In this document: positions 44,207-54,781 of the stretch, in pieces
Position numbering within the stretch: the first letter of the stretch is position 1
Layout of the letters: each line of letters opens with the position of its first letter
NCBI RefSeq assembly: GCF_000473265.1
Contig: NZ_KI421511.1
Coordinates: 6,651,909-6,715,908, forward strand
DNA from: Amycolatopsis thermoflava N1165
GTDB taxonomy: Bacteria; Actinomycetota; Actinomycetes; Mycobacteriales; Pseudonocardiaceae
DNA: 64,000 bases
Direction of reading: 5' to 3'
Notes under the pieces: model-generated
The model's input: the letters and a program-made list of their open reading frames with translations, nothing else
Databases searched by the model: none
Told to the model about the DNA's origin: nothing
Made by a program: the position numbers and the translations under genes

Positions 44207-45016
44207 GTGGCGCAGATCGTGCGAACCGAAGACGAGGGTGATCCCAGGCTCGACGACTTCCGGGACCTCTCCACGGCCGACCGGCGACCGGACCGGCCCG
44301 GCGGGCGCGGCCTGGTGATCGCCGAGGGCACCGTGGTGGTCCGGCGCCTGCTCGCGTCAGCGTACCCGCCGCGGGCCCTGCTGGGCGTCGAGCGGCGGAT
44401 CGCCGAACTCGCGCCCGACCTGGCGGACGTGCCGGTGCCGGCGTACGTCACGTCGGCCGAGGTGATGGCGAAGGTCGTCGGGTTCCACCTCAACCGGGGC
44501 GTGCTCGCGGTGGCCGACCGCGCGCCCCAGCCGGACGCCGACGAGATCCTCGCGCGGTCGCGGGTGGTCGCCGTGCTGGAGGGCGTCGGCGACCACGAGA
44601 ACATCGGCGCCCTGTTCCGCAACGCGGCCGCGCTCGGGGTCGACGGCGTGCTTCTCGGCGCCGGCTGCGCGGACCCGCTGTACCGGCGGAGCGTGCGGGT
44701 GTCGATGGGCAACGTGCTGCGGGTGCCGTTCGCCCCGCTGACGCCGTGGCCGTCCGGGCTGGAGCGGGTGCGGGCGGCGGGGTTCCGGGTGGCGGCGCTG
44801 ACCCCGCGCGCGGACTCGCGGACGCTGCGCGAGGTGGCCGCCGATGGTGGCCGGACGGCCCTGCTGCTCGGCTCGGAGGGGCCGGGCCTGACCGCGGAAG
44901 CGCTGGACAGCGCCGACGTCGCGGTGCGGATCCCGATGAGCGAAGGCGTCGACTCGCTCAACGTGGCCACTGCCGCGGCGGTGGCCTTCTACGAGCTCGC
45001 CGCAGCGGTAAATTGA
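44207..45016 (+). CDS. TrmH/SpoU-family rRNA or tRNA 2'-O-methyltransferase
   Basis: 269 aa. Knotted methyltransferase motifs: 1 ENIGALFRNAAALGVDGVLL, 2 ALLLGSEGPGLTAEAL, 3 VRIPMSEGVDSLNVATAAAV. The N-terminal ~90 residues are a substrate-binding L30e-like domain (VIAEGTVVVRRLLASAYPPR). GTG at 44207 gives a typical length; upstream GTG/ATG at 44135/44144 are in frame. Synteny fits M. tuberculosis Rv0881. The target nucleotide cannot be read. Confidence 0.92.
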   Translation: MAQIVRTEDEGDPRLDDFRDLSTADRRPDRPGGRGLVIAEGTVVVRRLLASAYPPRALLGVERRIAELAPDLADVPVPAYVTSAEVMAKVVGFHLNRGVLAVADRAPQPDADEILARSRVVAVLEGVGDHENIGALFRNAAALGVDGVLLGAGCADPLYRRSVRVSMGNVLRVPFAPLTPWPSGLERVRAAGFRVAALTPRADSRTLREVAADGGRTALLLGSEGPGLTAEALDSADVAVRIPMSEGVDSLNVATAAAVAFYELAAAVN

Positions 45017-45051
45017 CGACGTCCTGGCGTGACGGCCGGAAAGGTGCATGC

Positions 45052-45648
45052 GTGGAATTGCGGGTCCGCGGCGACCGCGCCGTGCTCAAGGGGCACGGCG
45101 ACGTGTACACGCGCGAGATCGACCCCCACAGCCTCGCGCTGGGTGTCGAACTGGCCGACGCGCTGCACGAGTGGGCACAGGTCGCTGCGGCGCTGCGGCG
45201 GTCGGCGAACGACCCGAGCGAGGCCGCGACCGTGGTGTCCCGGCGCGGGCAGCAGCTGGCTTCGCGCGTCGCCGGGGTGATGGGCACGCCGGTGCACTAC
45301 GTGGACCCGGTGACCGGTGAGCAGGTGGTCGTGCCGCCGCCACCGCGCGCCGAGGAGCCGCCGCGGCTGTTCGCCGGGGTCGGGGACGAGCCGACGCCGT
45401 GGGCGACCGGGCTGGTGGTGGCCGGGTTCGTGGCGGCGGTGGTGATCGTCGCGATGATGGCGCTCGCGATCGCGCTGGCCGCGGAGACCGCGGGCTGGCT
45501 GGTCCTGTTGGCGGCGGTCGTGGTCACCGCCGGGATCGCGCCGTCGCTGTGGCTGGCGCGGAAGCTGCCGATCATCCGGTGGGTCGCGCTGGGCGCGGCG
45601 GCCGGCGTCGTGCTGTCCTGGTTCGGCGTGCTGGCCGTCGTGTTCTGA
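45052..45648 (+). CDS. DUF2537 membrane protein
   Basis: 198 aa. Soluble N-terminal half (ELRVRGDRAVLKGHGDVYTR, DPHSLALGVELADALHEWAQ) and a C-terminal half with three hydrophobic segments (GLVVAGFVAAVVIVAMMALA; WLVLLAAVVVTAGIAPSLWL; WVALGAAAGVVLSWFGVLAV). GTG with GGAAAGG 7 nt upstream. Family function unknown. Its stop overlaps the start of the YjbR gene. Confidence 0.85.
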   Translation: MELRVRGDRAVLKGHGDVYTREIDPHSLALGVELADALHEWAQVAAALRRSANDPSEAATVVSRRGQQLASRVAGVMGTPVHYVDPVTGEQVVVPPPPRAEEPPRLFAGVGDEPTPWATGLVVAGFVAAVVIVAMMALAIALAAETAGWLVLLAAVVVTAGIAPSLWLARKLPIIRWVALGAAAGVVLSWFGVLAVVF

Positions 45649-46001
45649 TGGACCCGCTCTCGCTGCTTCGTGAGACCTGCCTGGCGCTGCCGGAGGTGGA
45701 GGAGCGGCTCAGCCACGGCGAGCCGACGTGGTTCATCCGCGGCCGCAAGGCGTTCGTGATGTACGCCGACCACCACCACGACGACCGGGTGGCGTGCTGG
45801 TGCGCCGCGCAGCCCGGAGCGCAGGAGGAGATGGTCGCGGCCGAGCCGGACCGGTTCTTCCGGCCGCCTTATGTCGGGCACCGCGGGTGGCTCGGGGTGT
45901 ACCTCGACGTGCGGGTGGACTGGGACGAGATGCGGGCTGTCGTGCGGGAGGCGTACCGGGTGGTGGCGCCGAAGTCACTGGTCGCGCGGCTGGAGGACTG
46001 A
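45648..46001 (+). CDS. MmcQ/YjbR-family protein
   Basis: 117 aa. CLALPEVEERLSHGEPTWFI, FVMYADHHHDDRVACWCAA, and the end WDEMRAVVREAYRVVAPKSL match the YjbR DNA-binding-like fold. One-base overlap (TGATG) with DUF2537 indicates coupling. Function unknown; the fold suggests nucleic-acid binding. Followed by nested-hairpin repeat copy B. Confidence 0.9.
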   Translation: MDPLSLLRETCLALPEVEERLSHGEPTWFIRGRKAFVMYADHHHDDRVACWCAAQPGAQEEMVAAEPDRFFRPPYVGHRGWLGVYLDVRVDWDEMRAVVREAYRVVAPKSLVARLED

Positions 46002-46102
46002 CGGAAGCGGGCGTTCGCGCGGCCGGAGCGGTTCGCGGCCGCGCCGCGTCGGGGCGATGACCGCGGAGAGTTGTTGGGTGGCGGGTTCAAAGATCAAGGG
46101 AT

Positions 46103-46322
46103 GTCCTCGCCGGACGGGCAGGCTCCGGGATGACCAGGGGACCGTTGTCGGCTCACCTCGGGTGGGTGGTCATCCCGTCGCCTTCCGGTTTGTGCATATC
46201 ACCTTGAGCCAGGGCCGCAAGGTTGGCATGGTCGGCCGCCGGTTGGTGGCCCAGGTTGCGGCCCTGGCTCAAGGTGATCGTTGCGTGTCAGGCGACGGGA
46301 TGACCACCCAGCAACCTTGGGG
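46103..46322. repeat. Nested-hairpin repeat, copy B
   Basis: About 220 bp, nearly identical to copy A (21871-22103). Outer stem 46164-46183 with 46290-46309 (20 pairs), inner stem 46198-46220 with 46256-46278 (23 pairs), all perfect. AGATCAAGGG occurs just left (46091-46100) and right (46328-46337) of the copy, a possible target-site duplication. It lies between the convergent YjbR and sepH genes. Confidence 0.85.
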
Positions 46323-46355
46323 TGCAGAGATCAAGGGCGTGGCGCTGCGCGCCGC

Positions 46356-47138
46356 TCAGCCGCGTTGGCTGCGGACTCCCAGTAGGACGTCTTCCCAGGC
46401 CGGGACCGCTGGGTGGGCCTTCTTCTTCGGCTTCGGCTTGGCGGCCGACGGGTCCGGTTGCGCGTCGATGTCGAGCGTGGGCTGCTCGTCCACCGGCTCG
46501 GGCTCGGGCTCCGGCAGGGGCTCGGCCTCGGCGCCCACCGCCCGCAGCGTCCGCGGCGTGCGGTGCGGGTCCAGCAGGTCCTCGGCGTGCTCGTCCAGCG
46601 CCGTGACCGTGCCGCCGTGCGCGCCGGCCGAGAACTGCCAGTGCGCGGCGTTGTCGGAGCGCCCCGCGGTCCACCGGAGCGCCACGATCCACCGGCCGTC
46701 GTCGCCGCGCCAGGCGTCCCACGACGCCTGCGAGTAGTCCTGGCCCCGCACGCCGAACGCGTAGGCCACGATCTCGCCGAGCGTCCGCAGGTCCGGGCCG
46801 TCCTCGCGGACCGGGTGCGCCGACTGCGCCAGTTCGGCGGTGCGGGACCGCTCCAGCAGCACCGGGTACGCGAACCGCTCCACCCGTTCCACCGAAACCC
46901 CGGCGGCGTCCGCGACCTGCTGCACCGACTCGCCGGCCCGGATCCGGGCCTGGATCTCGCGTGGTCGCATCTGGCTCTCCGTCTCGATTTCGATCTGCCC
47001 GAGCCTCGGCACGTCGCCCCGGACGGCCGCGCGCAGCTTCTCATCGGCGGGCAGGAGGAAACGCTCGCGCCGCGCCGGGTCTTCGCACACGATGGACTTA
47101 CCGTCCTCGTGCAGCCCGACCACTCTCAGCGTCCGCAT
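46356..47138 (-). CDS. sepH: Septation protein SepH
   Basis: 260 aa. N-terminal DUF3071 region with an HTH-like segment (MRPREIQARIRAGESVQQVA, DAAGVSVERVERFAYPVLLE) and a Pro/Glu/Lys-rich C-terminal tail (EPLPEPEPEPVDEQPTL, AKPKPKKKAHPAVP) ending in the conserved VPAWEDVLLGVRS. SepH binds and bundles FtsZ in actinobacteria. AGGAGGAAG precedes the ATG. Neighbour of serC as in M. tuberculosis Rv0883c-Rv0884c. Confidence 0.95.
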   Translation of the reverse strand: MRTLRVVGLHEDGKSIVCEDPARRERFLLPADEKLRAAVRGDVPRLGQIEIETESQMRPREIQARIRAGESVQQVADAAGVSVERVERFAYPVLLERSRTAELAQSAHPVREDGPDLRTLGEIVAYAFGVRGQDYSQASWDAWRGDDGRWIVALRWTAGRSDNAAHWQFSAGAHGGTVTALDEHAEDLLDPHRTPRTLRAVGAEAEPLPEPEPEPVDEQPTLDIDAQPDPSAAKPKPKKKAHPAVPAWEDVLLGVRSQRG

Positions 47139-47270
47139 CCGCTTCCTCCTGACTTCACCTTCGGATGTTCACGGTAGGTCGGCGCGTCCGCTTGACGGGG
47201 CAGGCGCGCCGACACTTTTTGGTTGATCTTGCAGCAATTCCACCCGTTCGGCCACCCGGACGGGACCCCG

Positions 47271-49538
<2,268 letters not shown>

Positions 49539-50891
49539 CTATGCGGTACGCCAGCCCTCCGGGTCGACGCCGCCGGGGACGGGCGCCGCCGGGTCGTACG
49601 GGGTGCGCGTGAAGACGAACGTCGCCAGGTCCAGGTGCCGCGGCGTGCCGTCGGTGTCGCGGCCGACGCGCAGCGTCTCGCCGGCGTAGTAGCCGTCCAG
49701 CCCGAGCCACTCGTCCTGCGCGACCGGGCGGAACCGGGACGCCCGGCCCATGCCGTTGACCGGGGCGAGGCTCAGCATGCCGCCCGGGGTCAGCCGCAGG
49801 TGGTACGGCGTCGGGCCCCAGTGCCACAGGCCGGTGAGGGTGAGCAGCGACCGGTCCACCTCGGATGGGTGCCACTCCTCGGGCAGGTTCGGCTCCTGCT
49901 CGTCGGCGATCGAGATCAGGTCGACCGCCAGGCCGAGGATCGCCGGGCCGGAGGTGGTGTTGGCGAAGGTCAGCGCGCCGGTGCCGGTGACCTCGTCGAC
50001 CAGCGTGCAGGCGAGGAACCCGGGCATCGACCCGGTGTGCCCGGCCAGCCGCCTGCCCTGGTGGCGCAGGACCTGCAGGCCCAGGCCGTAGCCGGAGGTC
50101 CAGGCGTCGGCGTCGTCGACCGTGGCGACCGCGCGCATCTCGGCCACGGTGTCCGGGCTGAGCACGTCCGCGCTGTCGCCGCCGACGAACGCCGTCCAGC
50201 GGGCCAGGTCGCGGACGGTCGACCACAGCTGCCCGGCCGGGGCCATCGCGCCGGCGTCCGGGCTGGGCTCGGGCAGCAGCAGGTCGGCGAACGGGTGCAC
50301 CGCCCAGCCACGCGCGTGCTTGCCGGTGGGGTGCGGCGTCGTGCGCGACATGCCCAGCGGTTCGAGGACCTCGCGGTTGAGCGCGGTCAGCCAGTCGGTG
50401 CCGCGGTGGCGGGCGACCAGTTCGCCGAGCACGCCGTAGCCGACGTTGGAGTAGTGGAACCGGCTGCCCGGGCGGTTCTTCAGCGCGTCCTTGGCGAGGC
50501 TGGCTTCGAGGGTGGCCCAGTCGCCGCCTTCGCTGCGCTCCCACCACGAGCCGGGGGACTCCGAGGTCAGGCCGCCGGTGTGCGAGAGCAGCTGCCCGAC
50601 GGTGGAGGCGCCGAAGCTCGTGCCGGGGACGTGCTTGTCCAGCGGGTCGTTGAGGTCGAGGCGGCCCTCGTCGCGCAGGCGCATCACGAGCGCGGCCACG
50701 ATCGACTTGGTGATCGAGCCGAGGCGGTACTGGGTGTCGTCGTCGGGCGCGGCGCCCTCGACTGAGCCCCGCGCGCCCCACCAGGCGACCTCGCCGTCAC
50801 GGACGACAGCGGCGACCATCGACGGCGCGCGGCCGTTCACCTGTTCCAGGGACAGGCGGCGGAGCAGGGCGAACTCGGTGCTGGGCAGCAT
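49539..50891 (-). CDS. Serine hydrolase of the beta-lactamase/class C (AmpC-like) family
   Basis: 450 aa. Catalytic SITK (59-62), Tyr motif FHYSNVGYG (~145), and HTGSMPGF (~300) in place of KTG. A C-terminal ~100-residue lipocalin-like domain (LTGLWHWGPTPYHLRLTPGG, DGYYAGETLRVGRD) follows. No signal peptide, so it is probably cytoplasmic and an esterase or peptidase rather than a beta-lactamase. The TetR gene is 4 nt upstream in the same operon. Confidence 0.9.
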   Translation of the reverse strand: MLPSTEFALLRRLSLEQVNGRAPSMVAAVVRDGEVAWWGARGSVEGAAPDDDTQYRLGSITKSIVAALVMRLRDEGRLDLNDPLDKHVPGTSFGASTVGQLLSHTGGLTSESPGSWWERSEGGDWATLEASLAKDALKNRPGSRFHYSNVGYGVLGELVARHRGTDWLTALNREVLEPLGMSRTTPHPTGKHARGWAVHPFADLLLPEPSPDAGAMAPAGQLWSTVRDLARWTAFVGGDSADVLSPDTVAEMRAVATVDDADAWTSGYGLGLQVLRHQGRRLAGHTGSMPGFLACTLVDEVTGTGALTFANTTSGPAILGLAVDLISIADEQEPNLPEEWHPSEVDRSLLTLTGLWHWGPTPYHLRLTPGGMLSLAPVNGMGRASRFRPVAQDEWLGLDGYYAGETLRVGRDTDGTPRHLDLATFVFTRTPYDPAAPVPGGVDPEGWRTA

Positions 50892-50895
50892 GCCG

Positions 50896-51510
50896 TCATT
50901 CTGCCGCGCGGGGCGCGAGGAGCTCCGTGAGGGCGAACTCGAGGGAGCCGAGCAGGCGGCGGTGCAGCTCCGATCCGGGCGCGGCCTGCAGCAGGTGCTG
51001 GGCGAAGCCGTCGGTGAGGGCGACGACGACGTCGGCGAGCTTGCCTGCGTCCAGGTCGTCGCGGACGTGCCCGTGGCGCTGGGCCTGGCCGAGGAAGTCG
51101 GCGGTCTGCGCGCGCATGAACTCGTAGCCCTCGCGCAGGTGGTCGGCCCACTCCGGGAGGACGGCGGCGCGCGCGGCGAACGCGAGGACGACGATGACCT
51201 CGGCGCGGCGCTGGTCGTCCAGCGGCAGGGCCTCGGCGACCAGCGCGCGCAGCATGGTGAGCAGGTGGCCCTGCGGGACCCGCATCCAGCGCTGCTCGAT
51301 GTACTCGCCGGTGAGGTCGAACGCGAAGCGGAACAGCTCGTCGCGGGTGGCGAAGTACTTCTGCACGGCGCCCGCGGAGAGCCCGGCCTCGGTGGCGACG
51401 GTGCGGACGCTGACCGCTTCGATGCCCTCCCTGGCGATCAGCCGGAGCACGGCTTCCGCGATCTCCCGGCGGCGCTGCTCGCGGTCCACGATCTTGGGCA
51501 CGGTTGCCAT
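50896..51510 (-). CDS. TetR-family transcriptional regulator
   Basis: 204 aa. HTH: QRRREIAEAVLRLIAREGIE, VRTVATEAGLSAGAVQKYFA. The C-terminal domain fits the BetI-like group. ATG at 51510. It precedes the serine hydrolase by 4 nt and is divergent from an MFS gene; the GATACGATCGTATC palindrome between would control both directions. Confidence 0.9.
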   Translation of the reverse strand: MATVPKIVDREQRRREIAEAVLRLIAREGIEAVSVRTVATEAGLSAGAVQKYFATRDELFRFAFDLTGEYIEQRWMRVPQGHLLTMLRALVAEALPLDDQRRAEVIVVLAFAARAAVLPEWADHLREGYEFMRAQTADFLGQAQRHGHVRDDLDAGKLADVVVALTDGFAQHLLQAAPGSELHRRLLGSLEFALTELLAPRAAE

Positions 51511-51530
51511 CCTAGGTTCGGCCGCTTTAG

Positions 51531-51544
51531 GATACGATCGTATC
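51531..51544. promoter_or_regulatory. TetR operator GATACGATCGTATC
   Basis: Perfect 14-bp palindrome between the divergent TetR and MFS genes, 20 nt from each start. Confidence 0.65.
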
Positions 51545-51564
51545 TCGAAACCTGGGGGGTTGCG

Positions 51565-52764
51565 ATGGCGCAGGGGAAACGCCGCGCGAGTCAGAACGAG
51601 TTGGCCGCGGCGTTGACGCGCGGGCCGGTCGAGGTCCTGGACTTCTTCCTGCCGCTGTGGGCGGGCAGCGCGCTGGGCGCGAGCGCGGCCGGGGTGGGGG
51701 CCTTGACGGCGCTGGAGACCCTGGTGTCGTTCGCGGTGCGGCCGCTCGCGGGGGCGCTGGCCGACCGCTTCGACCGCGGGCGGCTGGCCGCCATCGGCGC
51801 CGTCCTCTATGGACTGTCGTTCGCCGGGTACGCGGTCACCCCGGGGCTGGGGCCGGCTTTCGCGGCGGCCGTACTCGGCGGGGCCGGCGGGGCGATCTTC
51901 TGGGTGGCGCTGCGTGCCCGCGTCGGCGAAGGGCTCGACGGCGACAAAGCCGCGTTCAGCAAACTGTTCTCGGCCGAGGGCGGCGGCACGTGGATCGCCT
52001 TCGTGGCCGCCATGACCCTGGTGCCACGCATCGACTACCGCGGCGTGTTCTGGCTCGGCGCGGCCGCCTGCGCCGTCGCGGCGGTGGTGATGCTCGCGCC
52101 GACCGGGCCGGCCGCACCTCGGACGACGGCCGGGCAGGGGACGACGGCCGGGCAGGGGACGACGGCCGGGCAGGGGTTCGGCCAGCTGGGCCGGCGGTTG
52201 CGGCCGATGCTGCTGCTCGTGGTGATCACCGCGCTCGCCGAGGCGGGCGTGGCGCTGTTGCTGCTGATGCACCTGCAGCGCGGGCACCACCTGCAGCTGG
52301 GCGAGATCGCCGGGGTGTTCCTGCCCGGCTTCATCGTCTACACGACACTGCCGGAGTACCTGCACAAGGTGACCGGACGGCTGGGCCGCACGACGGTGCT
52401 GTCGCTGGCGATGGGGTGCAGCGCGGTCTTCGCGGCGGGGCTGTCGTTCGCGCCGAACCCGCTGGTGCTGACCGGGATGTGGGTGCTGTCGGCGGCCGCG
52501 TTCGCCGCGGCGATCCCCGTCGAGCAGGAGATCGTGGCCGAGGCCGCGGGGGTGAGCCTCGGCCGGGCGATGGGCATCTACGAGAGCGCGACGCTGCTCG
52601 GCGCCACCATCGGCGCCTTCACCGCCGGCCTGCTCTACGGCACCGGCTCCGGCTGGCGGGCGGCCTGCCTCGGCGCGGCGGTGATCCTCCTGGCCGGCGC
52701 GGCCCTGGTGCGCCCGGTGCTGCACGCGGTGACAGCACGCGAAAAGGCCCCGGAACCGCAGTGA
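51565..52764 (+). CDS. MFS transporter with a tandem-repeat loop
   Basis: 399 aa, 12 membrane segments; LADRFDRGRLAAIGAVLYGL is the motif after TM2. The central cytoplasmic loop contains three exact tandem TTAGQG units encoded by an 18-bp repeat (52123-52176). The gene starts with GGGGGG a few bases upstream of the ATG. Divergent from TetR and probably regulated by it. The substrate is unknown. The 3' end contains one arm of a bidirectional terminator. Confidence 0.9.
   Translation: MAQGKRRASQNELAAALTRGPVEVLDFFLPLWAGSALGASAAGVGALTALETLVSFAVRPLAGALADRFDRGRLAAIGAVLYGLSFAGYAVTPGLGPAFAAAVLGGAGGAIFWVALRARVGEGLDGDKAAFSKLFSAEGGGTWIAFVAAMTLVPRIDYRGVFWLGAAACAVAAVVMLAPTGPAAPRTTAGQGTTAGQGTTAGQGFGQLGRRLRPMLLLVVITALAEAGVALLLLMHLQRGHHLQLGEIAGVFLPGFIVYTTLPEYLHKVTGRLGRTTVLSLAMGCSAVFAAGLSFAPNPLVLTGMWVLSAAAFAAAIPVEQEIVAEAAGVSLGRAMGIYESATLLGATIGAFTAGLLYGTGSGWRAACLGAAVILLAGAALVRPVLHAVTAREKAPEPQ
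52123..52176 (+). repeat. Three exact 18-bp tandem repeats in the MFS gene
   Basis: ACGACGGCCGGGCAGGGG repeated three times, in frame (TTAGQG), in the loop between TM6 and TM7. Confidence 0.9.
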
Positions 52765-52776
52765 TCCCGGGGCCTT
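52744..52776. terminator. Bidirectional hairpin between MFS and citA
   Basis: AAGGCCCCGG (52744-52753) pairs with CCGGGGCCTT (52767-52776), 10 perfect pairs and a 13-nt loop, spanning the MFS stop and lying 10 bp beyond the convergent citA stop. Confidence 0.7.
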
Positions 52777-52786
52777 CCGCGACGGA

Positions 52787-53929
52787 CTACAGCGGCTTGA
52801 CCGCCGACCAGCCCTCGACCTCCTCCGGCGAGCGCGGGCCGGGGCCGACGTAGCTCGCCGACGGGCGAACCAGGCGGCCGGTCTGCTTCTGCTCCAGGAT
52901 GTGCGCCGCCCAGCCCGCGGTGCGCGCCGAGGTGAACATGGCCGGCATCATGTGCGTCGGGACCTGCGCGAAGTCCAGGATCACCGCCGCCCAGAACTCC
53001 ACGTTCGTCTCGATCGCGCGGTCCGGGCGCCGCTCGCGCAGTTCGGCCAGCGCGGCCTGCTCCAGCGCCTCGGCCACCTCGTACCGCGCGGCGCCCAGCT
53101 CGCGGCACGTCCGCCGCAGCACGCGGGCCCGCGGGTCCTCGGCCCGGTACACCCGGTGCCCGAAGCCCATCAGGCGCTCCTTGCGGTCGAGGATCCCCTT
53201 GACCACCTTGCGCGCGTCGCCTTCCTTCTCCACCGCTTCGATCATCGGCAGCACCCGCGCGGGCGCGCCGCCGTGCAGCGGCCCGGACATCGCGCCGATC
53301 GCGCCGGACAACGCGGCCGCGACGTCCGCGCCCGTCGACGCGATCACGCGCGCGGTGAACGTCGAGGCGTTCAGGCCGTGCTCCGCCGCCGACACCCAGT
53401 ACGCGTCGACGGCCTTGACGTGCGCCGGGTCCGGCTCGCCGCGCCAGCGGATCATGAACCGCTCGGTGATCGTCTGCCCCGCGTCGACCGCGGACTGCGG
53501 CACGGCGGGCACCCCGACCCCGCGCGCGGACTGCGCCACGTACGACAACGCCATCACCGAGGCGCGCGCGAGGTTTTCCCGCGCCTCCTCGTCGCTGATG
53601 TCCAGCAGCGGCCGGAAACCCCAGATCGGCGCGACCATCGCGAGCGCGGCCTGCGCGTCGACCCGGACATCGCCGGTGTGCACGGGGATCGGGAACGGCT
53701 CGGCGGGCGGCAGGCCGTTGCCGAACCTGCCGTCGACCAGCAGGCCCCAGACGTCGCCGAAGCTGACCTTGCCTGCCAGGTCTTCGATGTCCACGCCCCG
53801 GTAGCGCAGCGCGCCGCCGTTGCGGTCCGGCTCGGCGATCTGAGTGCGGAAGGCGACCACGCCTTCCAGACCGGGCTTGAACCCGTCGTCCGGTTCAGTG
53901 TTGTTCGCAACGGGCGCTGAGGTAGTCAC
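52787..53929 (-). CDS. citA: Citrate synthase 2 (CitA type)
   Basis: 380 aa. Conserved segments: GALRYRGVDIEDLAGKVSFG, WVSAAEHGLNASTFTARVIA with the first active-site His, MSGPLHGGAPARVLPMIEAV with the second, LMGFGHRVYRAEDPRARVL with the substrate His/Arg, and NVEFWAAVILDFAQVP with the catalytic Asp. Corresponds to Rv0889c. Condenses oxaloacetate and acetyl-CoA; close relatives act as methylcitrate synthases, so the exact acyl-CoA is open. GTG at 53929 with AAAGG 9 nt upstream; ATG at 53965 is in frame. Confidence 0.93.
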   Translation of the reverse strand: MTTSAPVANNTEPDDGFKPGLEGVVAFRTQIAEPDRNGGALRYRGVDIEDLAGKVSFGDVWGLLVDGRFGNGLPPAEPFPIPVHTGDVRVDAQAALAMVAPIWGFRPLLDISDEEARENLARASVMALSYVAQSARGVGVPAVPQSAVDAGQTITERFMIRWRGEPDPAHVKAVDAYWVSAAEHGLNASTFTARVIASTGADVAAALSGAIGAMSGPLHGGAPARVLPMIEAVEKEGDARKVVKGILDRKERLMGFGHRVYRAEDPRARVLRRTCRELGAARYEVAEALEQAALAELRERRPDRAIETNVEFWAAVILDFAQVPTHMMPAMFTSARTAGWAAHILEQKQTGRLVRPSASYVGPGPRSPEEVEGWSAVKPL

Positions 53930-54171
53930 TGGTGAAACCTTTCGCTGCGCATTTTTCCCCGACATGGAGTTGTTACGCGCGCGTGACGCGCTCGGGGGCG
54001 CCTCGTCGCACGGTGACCACACCATGCCCCTCGAACGGCCTAGGGGCAATCGAAGAAAGCGGTGGTTTCGGTCACGATTACGAGAACGATTCAGCCGGAT
54101 GAGGCGTTCGCACGTAAATCCTGTGTTTCGCGCCTGCGTGTCGCCGTCCGCGCGGTGATAGACCTGAGCGC

Positions 54172-54474
54172 ATGCACTTGAGCCCTCAGGAGCGCGACAA
54201 GTTGCTGGTCCACGTCGCCGCCGACGTGGCACGGCGGCGGCTGGAGCGCGGCGTCCGGCTGAACTACCCGGAGGCCGTCGCCCTCATCACCGACCACGTC
54301 CTGGAGGGCGCCCGCGACGGCCGCACCGTCGCCGAGCTGATGTCCAGCGGCCGGTCGGTGCTGTCCACGGAACAGGTGCTCGACGGCGTGCCCGAGATGG
54401 TCGACTCGGTCCAGGTCGAGGCCACCTTCCCGGACGGCACGAAGCTCGTCACCGTGCACGACCCGATCGTCTGA
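54172..54474 (+). CDS. ureA: Urease gamma subunit
   Basis: 100 aa. [40 protein letters not shown] and [20 protein letters not shown] are diagnostic. First gene of ureABCFGD. A TAGACC hexamer 7 nt before the ATG suggests a near-leaderless promoter at 54159-54164. Confidence 0.97.
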   Translation: MHLSPQERDKLLVHVAADVARRRLERGVRLNYPEAVALITDHVLEGARDGRTVAELMSSGRSVLSTEQVLDGVPEMVDSVQVEATFPDGTKLVTVHDPIV

Positions 54475-54484
54475 GGAGCACCGA

Positions 54485-54781
54485 GTGCGTCCAGGAGAGA
54501 TCATCCCGGCGGAGTCACCCGTGCAGCTGAACCCCGGTCGCCCACGCGTGCGGTTGCGGGTGAGCAACACCGGTGACCGGCCGGTGCAGGTCGGCTCGCA
54601 CTACCACTTCGCGGTGACGAACCCGGCGCTCGAATTCGACCGGGCGGCCGCCCGCGGTCACCGCCTGGACATCCCCGCCGGCACCTCCGTCCGCTTCGAG
54701 CCGGGCGTCGAGCGCGAGGTCGACCTGGTGCCGCTGGCCGGCCGCCGGGTGGTGCCGGGCCTGCGAAAGGACAGCGAGTGA
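54485..54781 (+). CDS. ureB: Urease beta subunit
   Basis: 98 aa. [40 protein letters not shown] and [15 protein letters not shown] are the conserved blocks. GTG start 10 nt after ureA with AGGAGCA upstream; its end overlaps the ureC GTG by 4 nt. Confidence 0.97.
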   Translation: MRPGEIIPAESPVQLNPGRPRVRLRVSNTGDRPVQVGSHYHFAVTNPALEFDRAAARGHRLDIPAGTSVRFEPGVEREVDLVPLAGRRVVPGLRKDSE

